Assembly: GCA_946186915.1 (NCBI GenBank)
Contig: CAMHOY010000010.1
Span: forward strand, 1 to 64,000
Source of the DNA: an uncultured Bacteroidales bacterium
GTDB taxonomy: Bacteria > Bacteroidota > Bacteroidia > Bacteroidales > Paludibacteraceae
Direction of reading: 5' to 3'
DNA length: 64,000 bases
The notes under the pieces are model-generated. The model worked only from the letters and a program-made list of their open reading frames with translations. It was not told the origin of the DNA and did no database searches. Positions 7,908 through 17,054 of the stretch are shown here, piece by piece; position 1 is the stretch's first letter, and each line of letters opens with the position of its first letter. Position numbers and translations under genes: made by a program.

Positions 7908-8320
7908 TTCATGTTATAGGTCACCTTCTCTCCGCGGAACTCGCCGGTCAAGCTCACCGTCTTGGTCTTAGCATCGAACGGGCCGGAAAGGAAGATTTTT
8001 CCGGAGAGCGGCTCACCAGTCTCCGTGTCGTAAGCGCCTTGAGCATAGCGTATAGTCACCTCCGTGTCGTTCGGAGCCATATACCACTCGAAATTCGGGT
8101 TGGTTTTAGCTGCCTGACCTTCCTGTTTTGCCACCAGCGTACATTTGTAATTCATGTGGAACGTAAACTGGGTATAGCTGTCTGCGGTCACCGTTTCGCG
8201 GTAGGTCTTACCGGCAATCGGTTGGGTCGTCGGGTCGGCTGTGTATAGGTTGTTATCACAAGACGAGAAACCCATACTTACCATAGTCAGCGCCATCAGC
8301 GCAAGAAGAATTTTTTTCAT
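7898..8320 (-). CDS. Small lipoprotein
   Basis: A 140-residue exported protein. Residues 1-20 form a lipoprotein signal (MKKILLALMALTMVSMGFSS) ending in the lipobox cysteine at 21. The mature part is short and beta-rich with conserved-looking aromatic positions (QFTFHMNYKCTLV, NFEWYMAPND), consistent with a small beta-sandwich or lipocalin-like fold. I do not recognise the family. It is probably anchored in the outer membrane. A terminator follows on the same strand; upstream, the dprA gene ends 46 nt away. Confidence 0.8.
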   Translation of the reverse strand: MKKILLALMALTMVSMGFSSCDNNLYTADPTTQPIAGKTYRETVTADSYTQFTFHMNYKCTLVAKQEGQAAKTNPNFEWYMAPNDTEVTIRYAQGAYDTETGEPLSGKIFLSGPFDAKTKTVSLTGEFRGEKVTYNMKEL

Positions 8321-8366
8321 AATGAATCAATTTTAAATGGTTAATATTTTTTTGCATGCGTGATCG

Positions 8367-9269
8367 TTATTGCCGGAAGCGGTAGATGCCGCCGGGGAGG
8401 GAACGGACGAGTCCTTGGAGCTCGAGCATCGTGAGGTCGGACGAGACCTCGGAATAAGGTCTGCCTGTCTGCGTGACGAGGAGGTTGATATGGAGGCCGT
8501 CCTCGGCGGTCTGCAGCCTGGTGAGCAAGTCGCGTTGGGGTTCCGTGAGGTCGTCCATGAGTCCGATGAGTTCCATCTGGACGGGTTGTTTCTTGGTGTG
8601 CTTCGTGGTCCACGCCATCGATTCGATGAGGTCGTTGGCGTTAAGGATGAGTTGTGCTTTCTGTCGCCGGATGAGGAGGTTGCATCCGAGCGAGGTATCA
8701 TCGGTGGGTCTTCCGGGGAAGGCAAACAGTTCGCGGTTATAATCAAACGCATAGCGGGCAGTACAGAGACTTCCGCCTTTCTCTTTGCTCTCGACGATGA
8801 CGACGGCATCCGCCATGCCGGCGATGATGCGGTTACGCTGGAGGAAGTTCGCCGGGAAAGGTCCCGTGCCCTCCGGATATTCGGAGATGAGTCCTCCGTT
8901 CTCCATGGCGGCATTGGCTTCGCTGAGATGCTGATAAGGGTACATCAGGTCCAGGCCGTGGGCGAGGACCATGACGGTAGGCACGCCGAACTCGATAGCG
9001 GCTCTATGCGCCGCTATATCAATGCCATAGGCACCTCCGGAAATGATAGTAAGGGAATCGAGTTGCGCGGCGAGGTCGCGCACGAGGTTACGGGTGAGCT
9101 CCTTTCCGCGTTCGGTAGGCCGTCGAGTGCCGACGATAGCGACGACATGTCCGCTCATCGAAGGGATATTCCCCTTTACGAACAGCTGTGTAGGCAGGTC
9201 GAAACACTCCCTGAGACGATAAGGATATTCCTCATCGTCCGGCCTCCAAACGCGGATGGGATGGGTCAT
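8367..9269 (-). CDS. dprA: DNA-processing protein DprA
   Basis: A 300-residue single-strand DNA-binding protein that loads RecA on incoming DNA in transformation. The Rossmann-like core is intact: VAIVGTRRPTERG, IISGGAYGIDIAAHRAA, LAHGLDLMYPYQH, FPANFLQRNRIIAGM, VESKEKGGSLCTARYA and FPGRPTDDTSLGCNLLIR. A C-terminal winged-helix follows (residues ~235-298). It lacks most of the N-terminal SAM-like region found in DprA proteins of ~370 residues and starts just before the core. Its start overlaps the end of upp by 4 nt (ATGA type), so it is translated as part of the same operon. Confidence 0.93.
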   Translation of the reverse strand: MTHPIRVWRPDDEEYPYRLRECFDLPTQLFVKGNIPSMSGHVVAIVGTRRPTERGKELTRNLVRDLAAQLDSLTIISGGAYGIDIAAHRAAIEFGVPTVMVLAHGLDLMYPYQHLSEANAAMENGGLISEYPEGTGPFPANFLQRNRIIAGMADAVVIVESKEKGGSLCTARYAFDYNRELFAFPGRPTDDTSLGCNLLIRRQKAQLILNANDLIESMAWTTKHTKKQPVQMELIGLMDDLTEPQRDLLTRLQTAEDGLHINLLVTQTGRPYSEVSSDLTMLELQGLVRSLPGGIYRFRQ

Positions 9270-9922
9270 AGTTTATCTCCGAAGCAGAGGTCTCCTGCGT
9301 CTCCCAATCCCGGCACGATATATTTCTTCTCGTTGAGGACAGGGTCGATAGCGGCGCACCAAACGGTGACCTTCGGGTCATCGTGGAAGGCTTCGCGCAG
9401 GTAGTCGATAGCCTGCGGCGTAGCGATGGTACAGCAGATATGTATATGGTGTGCGTTGCCGTGCTTGCCCAGAGAGATACAGGCGGCCTCCATGGACATA
9501 CCGGTAGCCAGCATCGGATCGGCGATGATAAGCGTCTTGCCTTCGATAGAGGGCGCCGCCATATACTCTGCTACGATCTCCAGTTCGCCCTTGGCGTTCA
9601 CGCGTCGGAACGCGCTGAGGAACGCATTCTCCGCATGATCGAAGATACGGAGCATACCCTGATAGAGGGGCAGTCCGGCGCGGAGGATGGTAGCCAGGAC
9701 GATGGAGTCGGAGATGGTATGGACCTTGGCTATGCCGAGGGGCGTCTGTACGTCCGTCTGCTCATAGCTAAGCGCCTTGCTCACCTCGATGGCCATGACC
9801 TCGCCGATGCGCTCGATATTTTGGCGGAAACGGAGACTGTCTTTCTGTATATTCACGTCGCGTATCTCGCGCAGATACATATTGAGCACACTATTCTGCT
9901 CGGAGAGATTGATGACGTTCAT
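9266..9922 (-). CDS. upp: Uracil phosphoribosyltransferase
   Basis: A 218-residue cytosolic salvage enzyme converting uracil and PRPP to UMP. Diagnostic motifs are present: ILRAGLPLYQGM, the PRPP-binding loop IADPMLATGMS, and the uracil-binding tail YIVPGLGDAGDLCFG. The length is normal for the family. Its stop overlaps the dprA start, and its own ATG overlaps the stop of the upstream coiled-coil gene (TAATG), giving a tight three-gene operon transcribed from the divergent promoter near 10620. Confidence 0.95.
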   Translation of the reverse strand: MNVINLSEQNSVLNMYLREIRDVNIQKDSLRFRQNIERIGEVMAIEVSKALSYEQTDVQTPLGIAKVHTISDSIVLATILRAGLPLYQGMLRIFDHAENAFLSAFRRVNAKGELEIVAEYMAAPSIEGKTLIIADPMLATGMSMEAACISLGKHGNAHHIHICCTIATPQAIDYLREAFHDDPKVTVWCAAIDPVLNEKKYIVPGLGDAGDLCFGDKL

Positions 9923-10563
9923 TATTGCATCGATTTAGCGGATTTCTGCTCAGCTTTCAGGGTAGCGAGACGCTCTTTGTAGATTGCTTCGATTTGTGCG
10001 AGTTCGGTCTCTTTCTGTACGACCTCCTGCTTGTAAGCCTGGAGGGTAGTCTGCCAGTTCTGGATAGAGGTCTCGAGGTCTGCGATCGAGCGCTGACGAT
10101 CTGCTACTTCGCGGAGGGAGTAACCGAGTTCTTTCTGCTGTTTCTCGAGCATCTGCGCGTAGCTGTCGCGTGCATCCTGGTTGAGGCGGCGGTTGGAGGT
10201 CAACTTACGTTGCTGCTTCTCGATCGTTTTCTGCATGGACTTGAGCGCACCTTCCTCTTTGGAATAGACTTTCTTTAGTTCAGCCGTCATCTTGAGTGCC
10301 TCTTTGAGGGAAGCGTCCATCTCTTTACCGTGGGCCTGCTCGTCTTTGAGTTCCGCCTTCGCGCCCTTGAGTTGCTCTGCATTCTTCGCCAACTCCTGCG
10401 CCACTACGTTGAGGGAAGCGCGATACATAGTCGGCTCGTTGATATACAGCGAGCGAAGGGAATCGATTTTCACTTCGGCGATCTCGATAGAGAGCGGAGT
10501 AACATGCTGCGCCATAGCGCTTAATCCAAGAGCCATAAAGGCCAGTACAAAAATTTTTCTCAT
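9922..10563 (-). CDS. Secreted coiled-coil protein
   Basis: A 213-residue protein with a cleavable signal peptide (MRKIFVLAFMALGLSAMAQ) and a mature part that is almost entirely heptad-type coiled coil (residues ~50-205, rich in E, K, Q, A and L). It is probably periplasmic. No catalytic motif is seen. The gene leads the operon with upp and dprA, from the minus-strand half of the divergent promoter at 10616-10663. It looks OmpH/Skp-like in composition, but I see no specific motif that would let me assign it. Confidence 0.8.
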   Translation of the reverse strand: MRKIFVLAFMALGLSAMAQHVTPLSIEIAEVKIDSLRSLYINEPTMYRASLNVVAQELAKNAEQLKGAKAELKDEQAHGKEMDASLKEALKMTAELKKVYSKEEGALKSMQKTIEKQQRKLTSNRRLNQDARDSYAQMLEKQQKELGYSLREVADRQRSIADLETSIQNWQTTLQAYKQEVVQKETELAQIEAIYKERLATLKAEQKSAKSMQ

Positions 10564-10615
10564 TGTTTCAGTATTTTTAGAAGTTTATAAATGCCCGTTT
10601 TACGGATTTTCGCCG

Positions 10616-10663
10616 CAAAGGTACTACAAAATTTGCATATATGCAAAAAAAAGTGTAACTTTG
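10616..10663. promoter_or_regulatory. Overlapping divergent promoters with a shared palindrome
   Basis: Minus strand: -33 TTTG at 10644-10647 and -7 TACCTTTG at 10616-10623. Plus strand: -33 TTTG at 10632-10635 and -7 TAACTTTG at 10656-10663. Both spacers are 20 nt. The two -33 boxes are the ends of the perfect 16-bp palindrome TTTGCATATATGCAAA (10632-10647). The promoters serve the coiled-coil-upp-dprA operon and the DUF5063 gene. Confidence 0.85.
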
Positions 10664-10684
10664 CGCTGTTTTTTGAGATAAGAT

Positions 10685-11194
10685 ATGAAAAATTTCGTAT
10701 ATGACGAGTCCACCATCGCATTTGTGACGGCTGCTGCGCAGGCATGTCTGCTGATAGAAAAGAGCAGCGAGCATGAGCGCGACGAGTGGAGAGAACAGAT
10801 GCTGAGGTTGCTGCCGGTGCTGTACCTTCGTGCGCGGTTGTTGAATCAGGAAGAGGAGTTGGCGGGCGAAGAGCCGCAGCGGTTTGTGACGGAAGAGGAC
10901 TATAACTACGCGTTGGTAGGCATCCGCGAACTGATGGGTTCGGACGATGCGTACCTCGATGTATTCGTGGATCAGGGCATCTATACCGACGAGGTGCAGA
11001 CGGCGTATATCTCCGAGCAGATTGCCGACATCTACCAGGAGCTGAAGGACCTGGCGGCAGGTTTTCAGACGGGCGACGAGACGATCATGCACGATGCGGT
11101 AGTCGTTTGCCGCGAGGCGTTCAAGGAGCATTGGGGCCAGAAGGTGCTGGCAGTGATGCGCGCGCTGCATGCGATGGAAAGAATGAAAGAGTGA
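10685..11194 (+). CDS. DUF5063 family protein
   Basis: A 169-residue acidic all-helical cytosolic protein, matching the DUF5063 family as I remember it, which in Bacteroidetes is commonly found beside a 3'-5' exonuclease gene, as here. Function unknown. It begins MKNFVYDESTIAFVTAAA and carries conserved-looking WREQMLRLLPVLYLRA and VCREAFKEHWGQKV segments. The transcript starts about 15 nt before the ATG. The last codons (ERMKE then stop) are formed by a period-8 GAAAGART array that continues past the stop. Confidence 0.8.
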   Translation: MKNFVYDESTIAFVTAAAQACLLIEKSSEHERDEWREQMLRLLPVLYLRARLLNQEEELAGEEPQRFVTEEDYNYALVGIRELMGSDDAYLDVFVDQGIYTDEVQTAYISEQIADIYQELKDLAAGFQTGDETIMHDAVVVCREAFKEHWGQKVLAVMRALHAMERMKE

Positions 11195-11205
11195 AAGAGT
11201 GAAAG
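11177..11205. repeat. Period-8 array (GAAAGAAT/GAAAGAGT) across a stop codon
   Basis: Units at 11177, 11185, 11193 and 11201. It encodes the C-terminal ERMKE of the upstream protein and contains its stop. The following gap to 11357 holds two more hairpins, including GTTTTGGCG/CGCCAAAAC near 11254-11279. Confidence 0.75.
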
Positions 11206-11357
11206 CGCTCGGAATGCTACTCTTCGGGGTACCGGCCCCATGCCTACGAGTTTTGGCGTACCCCCTCGCCAAAACAGGCCCCCTCAGAGTACTTTCCTCG
11301 CTAAAGAATGATTGAAGATTGATATCTAACATCTGATAGCTAATAAAATCCAAACGG

Positions 11358-12206
11358 ATGAAGGAGAATACGTACATACATCATATCAGCAAGGAGCTGC
11401 TGCAGTGGATGCCGATAGCGGCATTCGAGGGCGAGGTGATTGTCGTGGACCACGAGGATCAGATCGCCGATGCCGTATCGTACCTGAGCCGGCAGCGGAC
11501 GATAGGCGTCGATACGGAAGCGCGTCCGAGTTTTCAGCGCGGCACGCACTACCCCACTGCCCTGGTACAGATCGCGACACATGAGCGTTGTTACCTCTTC
11601 CGTCTGACGCATATAGGCATGCCGCAGGCTTTGGCGGATATCTTCGCCAACCCGGATATATGCAAAGTGGGACTGGCGTTCAAAGACGATATCAACGGTC
11701 TGCGTCACCGGCGGAACTTCGTTCCCGCCAACTGCGTGGATGTACAGTCATTGGTGGCGCGATACGGTATCCTGGATCTGGGTTTACAGAAGATCTTCGC
11801 TATCTGTTTCGGCAAGAAGATATCCAAGACGCAGCAGTTGACGAACTGGGAGAACAGCCATCTGACGCCCGAGCAGGCTCGTTATGCGAGTACAGACGCG
11901 TGGGCGACATTGCTGATTTACGAGGACCTGCTTAGTCATGAACCTTTGTCGGACAAAGACGTGACGGCGCTGGTACGCGCGGACAAAGAGCGTATGATTG
12001 AGCACCAACAGGAGATTCAGGACCAGCGCCTGCGCGAGCAGGGGATAGAGCCGCCGCCACACATGACACTCGAAGAGCGCGAAGCACATCAGGCGCAGAA
12101 ACGGCGTGAGGCAAGGAAAAGAAAACGCCAGCGGCAGACAGCCCGCAAAGCAGTGCAACGTGCGGCTTCTACAGGAGAAAGAAAAAATTCTGCGAATTCC
12201 CTATAA
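11358..12206 (+). CDS. DEDD-type 3'-5' exonuclease (RNase D-like)
   Basis: A 282-residue nuclease of the DnaQ-like superfamily. Exo I is GVDTEA, Exo II lies in VGLAFKDDINGL and Exo III is YASTDAWATLLIYE, the Tyr-containing (DEDDy) pattern. There is no HRDC domain; instead the C terminus (from ~residue 240) is a very basic tail (KRREARKRKRQRQTARK), likely for nucleic-acid binding. It follows the DUF5063 gene on the same strand, an association typical for Bacteroidetes. Whether it acts on RNA or DNA cannot be told from sequence. Confidence 0.88.
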   Translation: MKENTYIHHISKELLQWMPIAAFEGEVIVVDHEDQIADAVSYLSRQRTIGVDTEARPSFQRGTHYPTALVQIATHERCYLFRLTHIGMPQALADIFANPDICKVGLAFKDDINGLRHRRNFVPANCVDVQSLVARYGILDLGLQKIFAICFGKKISKTQQLTNWENSHLTPEQARYASTDAWATLLIYEDLLSHEPLSDKDVTALVRADKERMIEHQQEIQDQRLREQGIEPPPHMTLEEREAHQAQKRREARKRKRQRQTARKAVQRAASTGERKNSANSL

Positions 12207-12235
12207 ATAATCAGCAATAAACATAAAAAATTCTC

Positions 12236-13654
12236 ATGAAACGCTATCTTTTTTCTTTCATCTTCGTCCTGTGCTCTTTGTTTTCTTTTGGCGAAATTAA
12301 GTATATCTTCTATTTCATCGGTGACGGCATGGGGGCCAATCAGGTCTTGGGTGCGGAGATGTACCGTTCGGCTGTACAAGATGAACCTTTGGGTCGCGTA
12401 CAGACCTTGATGACGAGTTTCCCGTACTCGGGCAGCGCGTCGAGTCATTCGGCGAGCAACGGCATCACGGACAGTGCTGCTGCCGGTACATGTCTGGCGA
12501 CCGGCAAGAAGACAAAGAACGGTATGTTAGGTATGGGACCGGACAGCACCCGACTGACCACTATCGCCGAGGAGTTGAAGGCAGAGGGTTGGGGTATCGG
12601 CATCATGACGACCGTAGCCATCGACCATGCTACGCCGGCGGCGTTCTACGCGCACGTGGTGAAACGCAGCAAGTATTACGAGATAGGCAAACAGTTGAGC
12701 GAGAGCGGTTTTGACTTCTTCGGCGGCGCGGGTTTTCATCACCCGCAGGGCAAGAAAGACCACGAGCCGGTCAACCTGTACCGTCTGGCGGAAGAACGAG
12801 GCTATACAGTTGTACATGGCATGGAGGAACTTTCCGAGATACCGGAATCCCGATATACCGACATTTCAAAAATGATATTAGTGCAGAAAGATGACGACCA
12901 GGGCGCGAAGCATGGCAGCAACCTGCGTTACGCAATAGACCGGAAAGAGGGTGACTTGAGTTTGCGACAGATCGTAAGCACCGCCATCCCGTTCCTTGCG
13001 GCACGTCATGAGCGTTTCTTCATGATGGTCGAAGGCGGTATGATCGACTATGCCTGCCATGGCGATGACGCGGCTACGGCTTTCGGCGAGGTATGGGACA
13101 TGGACGAGGCGATGCGGGAGGCGTACGCTTTCTATGAACAGCATCCCGATGAGACGCTGATCATCGTAACCGCCGACCATGAGACGGGCGGTCTCGCCCT
13201 CGGCAACAGCGATTATACGCTGCATCTGGACGCGCTGCAACACCAACAATGCTCAGCCTGGGTACTGAGTGACCTCTTCGTACAACTCTTCAAAGACAAG
13301 AAGAAAGTGAGTTGGGACGATGTGAAGGAAATCTACCGCGAGCAGTTAGGCTTCTGGGACAAGGTAGAGATCCGTGCGGATGAAGAGCGTGCGTTGAAGA
13401 CCTTATATAAAAACACGCGCGCGAAGAAGAGCAAGGATACGAAGACGCTATACAAGACCATCAATGCCATGGGAGACGCCGGTATCGCATTGCTGAACAA
13501 GAAAGCGCATATCGGATGGACCACTCGCGCACACAGCGCGCATGTCGTACCGATCTACGCTATCGGCGCCGGCGCAGAGGTCTTCAGCGGATGGCACGAC
13601 AACACGGAGATCGTTCCGCTGATACGGAAAGTGAGTGAAAGAATGAAAGAATGA
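12236..13654 (+). CDS. Alkaline phosphatase, PhoA family
   Basis: A 472-residue exported phosphomonoesterase with a signal peptide (to about residue 19). The metal and nucleophile signatures are intact: FIGDGMG (Asp30), TDSAAAGTCLATG with the nucleophilic serine at residue 80, EGGMIDYACHGDD, TADHETGG and HSAHVVPIYAIG. It hydrolyses phosphate esters in the periplasm. It follows the exonuclease gene by 29 nt and is probably in the same transcript. The extreme C terminus (VSERMKE) is encoded by a short GAAAGAAT array, just like the unrelated DUF5063 protein upstream. Confidence 0.93.
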   Translation: MKRYLFSFIFVLCSLFSFGEIKYIFYFIGDGMGANQVLGAEMYRSAVQDEPLGRVQTLMTSFPYSGSASSHSASNGITDSAAAGTCLATGKKTKNGMLGMGPDSTRLTTIAEELKAEGWGIGIMTTVAIDHATPAAFYAHVVKRSKYYEIGKQLSESGFDFFGGAGFHHPQGKKDHEPVNLYRLAEERGYTVVHGMEELSEIPESRYTDISKMILVQKDDDQGAKHGSNLRYAIDRKEGDLSLRQIVSTAIPFLAARHERFFMMVEGGMIDYACHGDDAATAFGEVWDMDEAMREAYAFYEQHPDETLIIVTADHETGGLALGNSDYTLHLDALQHQQCSAWVLSDLFVQLFKDKKKVSWDDVKEIYREQLGFWDKVEIRADEERALKTLYKNTRAKKSKDTKTLYKTINAMGDAGIALLNKKAHIGWTTRAHSAHVVPIYAIGAGAEVFSGWHDNTEIVPLIRKVSERMKE

Positions 13655-13659
13655 AAGAG
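13637..13659. repeat. Period-8 array (GAAAGAAT) across the phosphatase stop codon
   Basis: Units GAAAGAAT (13637), GAAAGAAT (13645) and GAAAGAGG (13653). It is the same array type as at 11177-11205 and supplies the same C-terminal residues. Confidence 0.75.
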
Positions 13660-13671
13660 GGATATGGGAAA

Positions 13672-13866
13672 ATCAAAAACGCGCATTATACGTCCGCTAA
13701 GCCTGCGGCCCACGCGGCCTGGAGCGTAATCTTCCACAAGCGCTCACAAGCAAGCTTGCAGCGCTCGTAAAAGCCTGCTCTCCCAACTCGCTGCTTAATA
13801 GCAGCACGTTGAATGCTTACAAAAATGCGGGCGGAGCCCTTACAAAAAATAACAAAAACAAGGCCC
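13672..13866. repeat. Solo left end of the GxxExxY-associated element
   Basis: It begins with ATCAAAAACGCG (13672-13683), the same terminal sequence as the elements at 41745 and 50322. Shared blocks with the 50.3-kb copy follow in the same order: ACGCGGCC..GAGCGTAA, GCGCTCACAAGC-RAGCTTGCAGCGC, and two CTTACAAAAA motifs (13816-13825, 13839-13848). No right terminal repeat and no gene are present, so it looks like a decayed or partial copy. Confidence 0.6.
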
Positions 13867-13942
13867 CCCGACCCCCTAAAGGGGGAGAGAAAGTTGAAAG
13901 TTTAGAGGATTAGAGGGTTAGTGAATTAGTGAGTGAATGAAC

Positions 13943-13976
13943 AAAAAAGAGACGCCCGAGAGGACGTCTCTTTTTT
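13943..13976. terminator. Strong bidirectional terminator
   Basis: Perfect 12-bp arms AAAAAAGAGACG (13943-13954) and CGTCTCTTTTTT (13965-13976) with a 10-nt loop. It lies between the convergent alkaline phosphatase and the secreted-protein gene, serving both. Confidence 0.9.
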
Positions 13977-13995
13977 TTAGTTTGGGTATAGTCGT

Positions 13996-16971
13996 TTATT
14001 TCACGATCTGACCCATTGCGTTGTACGCTTTGTCACCCTTCAGGATGATGAGGTTGCCTTCGCGAACGATCTTCACAGCCTTACCCTCGGAGAGAATCTC
14101 TTCGATGCCGGTTGTGCTGGTCGGAACAATGTAGAAGTAGCCACCGAATGCAGCCCACTCCTCATTATATACCGGACGGAAGTAAATAGTGGTGGTGCCT
14201 GCGTGGTTCTGGTCAACAATATACTCATTGCCCATTCCTTCAGGATACCAAGTACCGGTAGAGCTCAGTACTTTCAGACCTTCGTTTACTTCAAGGGTGG
14301 TCTCAATCACATACTCCTCTATTCCTTCGCCTGCTTCTGCGTTGAGCGTGAAGATGTTCTCTGCTTTTGCTTCCCAGCCCTTGGCAGAACCTACGAGATA
14401 ATAGTTAACCTCCGGATCGATCGGCTCCTCGCTCGGAGTGAAGGTTACGTTGTAAACAACGATTGCGGAAGAACCGGTAATCGTTACATCGCCTGCAGGA
14501 ACTGCGATCTCATCCGAGGTCACATTGAGTTGAGCTGCATAAGGCTCTTCTCCATTGTTCTCGCGAGAGGTCCAGTACTCCGTCTGCTCGCCGTTTACTA
14601 CCAAGTAGCGTTTCACAGCAGTTGCGCTTGCGGAAGTACCGGTATCGGAGAACTTAACGGTAATCTTACCGGCAACGGTAGTCTTGAAATGCAACGTACC
14701 TGCCTGGCAGTATTGATTCTTGCGGATAGGATACTCACCCTTGAATGCCATCGTAGTTGCATCGAAGCCCTCAGCGAAAGTCATGAAGTCTGCCGAATAA
14801 TTAGCATAAACCATCTCATCATTCTTGCTCGGCGTAGATTCATCCGTCAGTTGGATACCTTCTTTGTTATAGAGTGCATTCCCAGTGTTTGCTGTGATCT
14901 TGGAGAAATCCCAAGCAGCCGCTGCGCTAACTGCCTGCAGTTCTACAACTACCGGATCTTCCTTAGCCGGGAAGGTGATAGCAAGAGTGCTGTCTGCGTA
15001 AGTCCAAGTGAAAATATAGTCACCGGCTACGTCAGCTGTTAACTTGAAGTTACGGCCATCGATTACGTTTACATGCGAAGCGGTGGTCCAGTCACGATGG
15101 AAGGTATAGAGGCCATCCGGATCTTCGCCATTAAGGCTGAGCCACTTACCATCGGAAACAATCTTGAACTCTACATCGCCAGCCTCGAGAGCAACCTTTA
15201 CGCTTGCGGAAAGGCTATCCTCAGCAGCAACGAGGATGTTCGCATCAGCGCTCCATCCGTTCATGCCGCCAGCCAGAGCTACAACCGGGAGAGTTACAGG
15301 CGTCGGAGGTGTCGGAGGAGTCGGAGTATCACCAGCCTTAACAACCTCTACCTTGGATACCCACAGACCGGTACCACCCGTGTTACGATAGATACGCAAG
15401 TATTTTGCATTCTCTACGCCTTCCGGAACGATGAAATTAACGTCTGCCGGTATGCCATCAGCTTCTAAAGTCTGAGGATCGCCCTCGGTAAGAATCTGAT
15501 AGGTTGTAGCTGCAGAAGCCTTGTCTGCACTAAAGTCAAGACCTAAAACATAGGTATTTTTTGTAGTAGTACGGAAGTAAGCAATCTTCACGGTATCACC
15601 TGCATTGACTGCATTGTCCATCGCAATACCGAGATAGTAAGCGCCGCTATTGAAACCTTTGTTAGCCTTCAAGCACCAGTTACCTTTTTGCTTTACACCA
15701 ACTTCAATGTTAGTACCATCTGCTTGCACAGCCTCAGCTGCACCACCTAGCTCAATAGCATCCTCGGCCTTCGTAACACCATTACCATTCCAAACATACA
15801 TTTGGTTCGGATCAACCTTCTTCGGATATGCAACAGCGAGTTCTTCGGTAGCGAAAGTATAAGTGAGCACATACTCTCCGGCCTGATCAGCTGTGATTTT
15901 CATGTTACCACTTCCCTCTGCGAGCGATGTAGTCGGGTTCTCACGGGTGAGCTGGGCTCCATTCGCCTTCCATGCACCGTCGAACTTGAATCCAAACTCA
16001 TAAGTACCCTCAGCCAATGTAAGCTTCAGTTCAGCCGTCAGTTTGTCCTCAGCAGCCGTGAACGGATCGGTGTCTTTCCACTCCCCGGCAAAGTTACCAT
16101 GCAAAACAACTGTAGGTAGCACAACGAGGTCTGCAGTCTTTGTTGCAACAGCCTCAACTTTGTTCTCATTAGCGGGCTCGAAAGTGATCGTAATGGTATA
16201 AACACCCGATTCCGCGATAGCCAATTTATAATCCGAAGCAGGATAAGCTTCCGTCCATGCGTGATCTTTGCAGACTTTGAAAGCGATCTCACCTGCAGCG
16301 AGCTCGAGCTCGGTCTTCTCCCATTTGTAGGAGCCGTCCTCCTGCTTGATCATGTCGTTAGCTTTGTTAGCCGGATCCCAATCAGTACCGAAAAGGGTTG
16401 CAGAACTACCGGCAACAGTCCAATAAGTCTTGGGGCCTTCCTGTACCTCTTTGTACAGACTCGGCTTAACATACTGCGCTCCGGTCTGATTGTTGTAGCA
16501 AGCGAAGCACGTAGTACCGTTCAAATAGAGGATGTTACGACTATCCTTACCGTTACATGTAACCGTAGTTACGCCGTCCGCGATAGCAATCGTGAAATAA
16601 GCATACGCATCCAAGTCAGCCACCACTTTCAGATAGTTGCTACCCGTCGTGCTTGTTGCGTTCAGATAACCGGCCGTTCCAAGATAGTTGTCCGTAGCGA
16701 ACGTCCAAGCGCCTGCTGCGCCACCTAACGTGAGTGTCAGAATGTCGTCTGCGCCCGTAATAACACCATCCGCCATAGTAGCCTCTACCATTTTACGGTT
16801 GTTGCCATTGTCAGTAGTAGACATGACATAGAATTTAGCATTGTATGGCGCACCGATTACATAGTGGGCTCCTGCCTCTAAATCAGAAGCAGAAGTAACC
16901 AATTGGTAATCTGTTGCCATCATGCTACCTGCAAAGAGAATTGCAGCAAAAAAAGAAAAAATCTTTCTCAT
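13996..16971 (-). CDS. Large secreted multi-domain protein with T9SS-like tail
   Basis: A 991-residue exported protein: signal peptide (residues 1-19), an N-terminal beta domain (~20-175), three consecutive carbohydrate-binding-like beta-sandwich modules of the SusE/SusF or CBM20/48 type (marked by VAGSSATLFGTDWD, LHGNFAGEWKDTD and LAGGMNGWSADAN), a further beta-sandwich (~690-870), a last similar module (YYLVGSAKGWEAK) and a short C-terminal tail GIEEILSEGKAVKIVREG..GQIVK. No catalytic domain is seen. The tail and signal are almost the same as in the next secreted protein. Glucan binding at the cell surface is my inference; the export route through T9SS is suggested by the tail and by gldD nearby. 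Confidence 0.82.
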   Translation of the reverse strand: MRKIFSFFAAILFAGSMMATDYQLVTSASDLEAGAHYVIGAPYNAKFYVMSTTDNGNNRKMVEATMADGVITGADDILTLTLGGAAGAWTFATDNYLGTAGYLNATSTTGSNYLKVVADLDAYAYFTIAIADGVTTVTCNGKDSRNILYLNGTTCFACYNNQTGAQYVKPSLYKEVQEGPKTYWTVAGSSATLFGTDWDPANKANDMIKQEDGSYKWEKTELELAAGEIAFKVCKDHAWTEAYPASDYKLAIAESGVYTITITFEPANENKVEAVATKTADLVVLPTVVLHGNFAGEWKDTDPFTAAEDKLTAELKLTLAEGTYEFGFKFDGAWKANGAQLTRENPTTSLAEGSGNMKITADQAGEYVLTYTFATEELAVAYPKKVDPNQMYVWNGNGVTKAEDAIELGGAAEAVQADGTNIEVGVKQKGNWCLKANKGFNSGAYYLGIAMDNAVNAGDTVKIAYFRTTTKNTYVLGLDFSADKASAATTYQILTEGDPQTLEADGIPADVNFIVPEGVENAKYLRIYRNTGGTGLWVSKVEVVKAGDTPTPPTPPTPVTLPVVALAGGMNGWSADANILVAAEDSLSASVKVALEAGDVEFKIVSDGKWLSLNGEDPDGLYTFHRDWTTASHVNVIDGRNFKLTADVAGDYIFTWTYADSTLAITFPAKEDPVVVELQAVSAAAAWDFSKITANTGNALYNKEGIQLTDESTPSKNDEMVYANYSADFMTFAEGFDATTMAFKGEYPIRKNQYCQAGTLHFKTTVAGKITVKFSDTGTSASATAVKRYLVVNGEQTEYWTSRENNGEEPYAAQLNVTSDEIAVPAGDVTITGSSAIVVYNVTFTPSEEPIDPEVNYYLVGSAKGWEAKAENIFTLNAEAGEGIEEYVIETTLEVNEGLKVLSSTGTWYPEGMGNEYIVDQNHAGTTTIYFRPVYNEEWAAFGGYFYIVPTSTTGIEEILSEGKAVKIVREGNLIILKGDKAYNAMGQIVK

Positions 16972-17022
16972 AATAACAGATTTTTAAGTTAAACAAAAAG
17001 AGGTTCGAAAACCTTTGCGGCG

Positions 17023-17054
17023 CAAAGGTACAACAAAAAAATGACATACGCAAG
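17023..17054 (-). promoter_or_regulatory. Promoter of the 991-residue secreted protein
   Basis: Minus-strand -7 TACCTTTG (17023-17030) with a -33 CTTG (17051-17054) at 20 nt. The -33 box sits in the loop of the terminator of the preceding gene. The -7 box is half of the 17-bp palindrome CCTTTGCGGCGCAAAGG (17012-17028). Confidence 0.75.

Larger units (their letters stand above)
13655..13995. other. Intergenic region with a partial repeat element and a terminator
   Basis: No gene is seen. The stretch holds the gene-less relative of the GxxExxY elements (13672 to about 13866), a C-rich palindrome (about 13864-13888), TTGAAAG/TTAGAGG-type arrays (13890-13940) and a strong bidirectional terminator. 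Confidence 0.6.
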
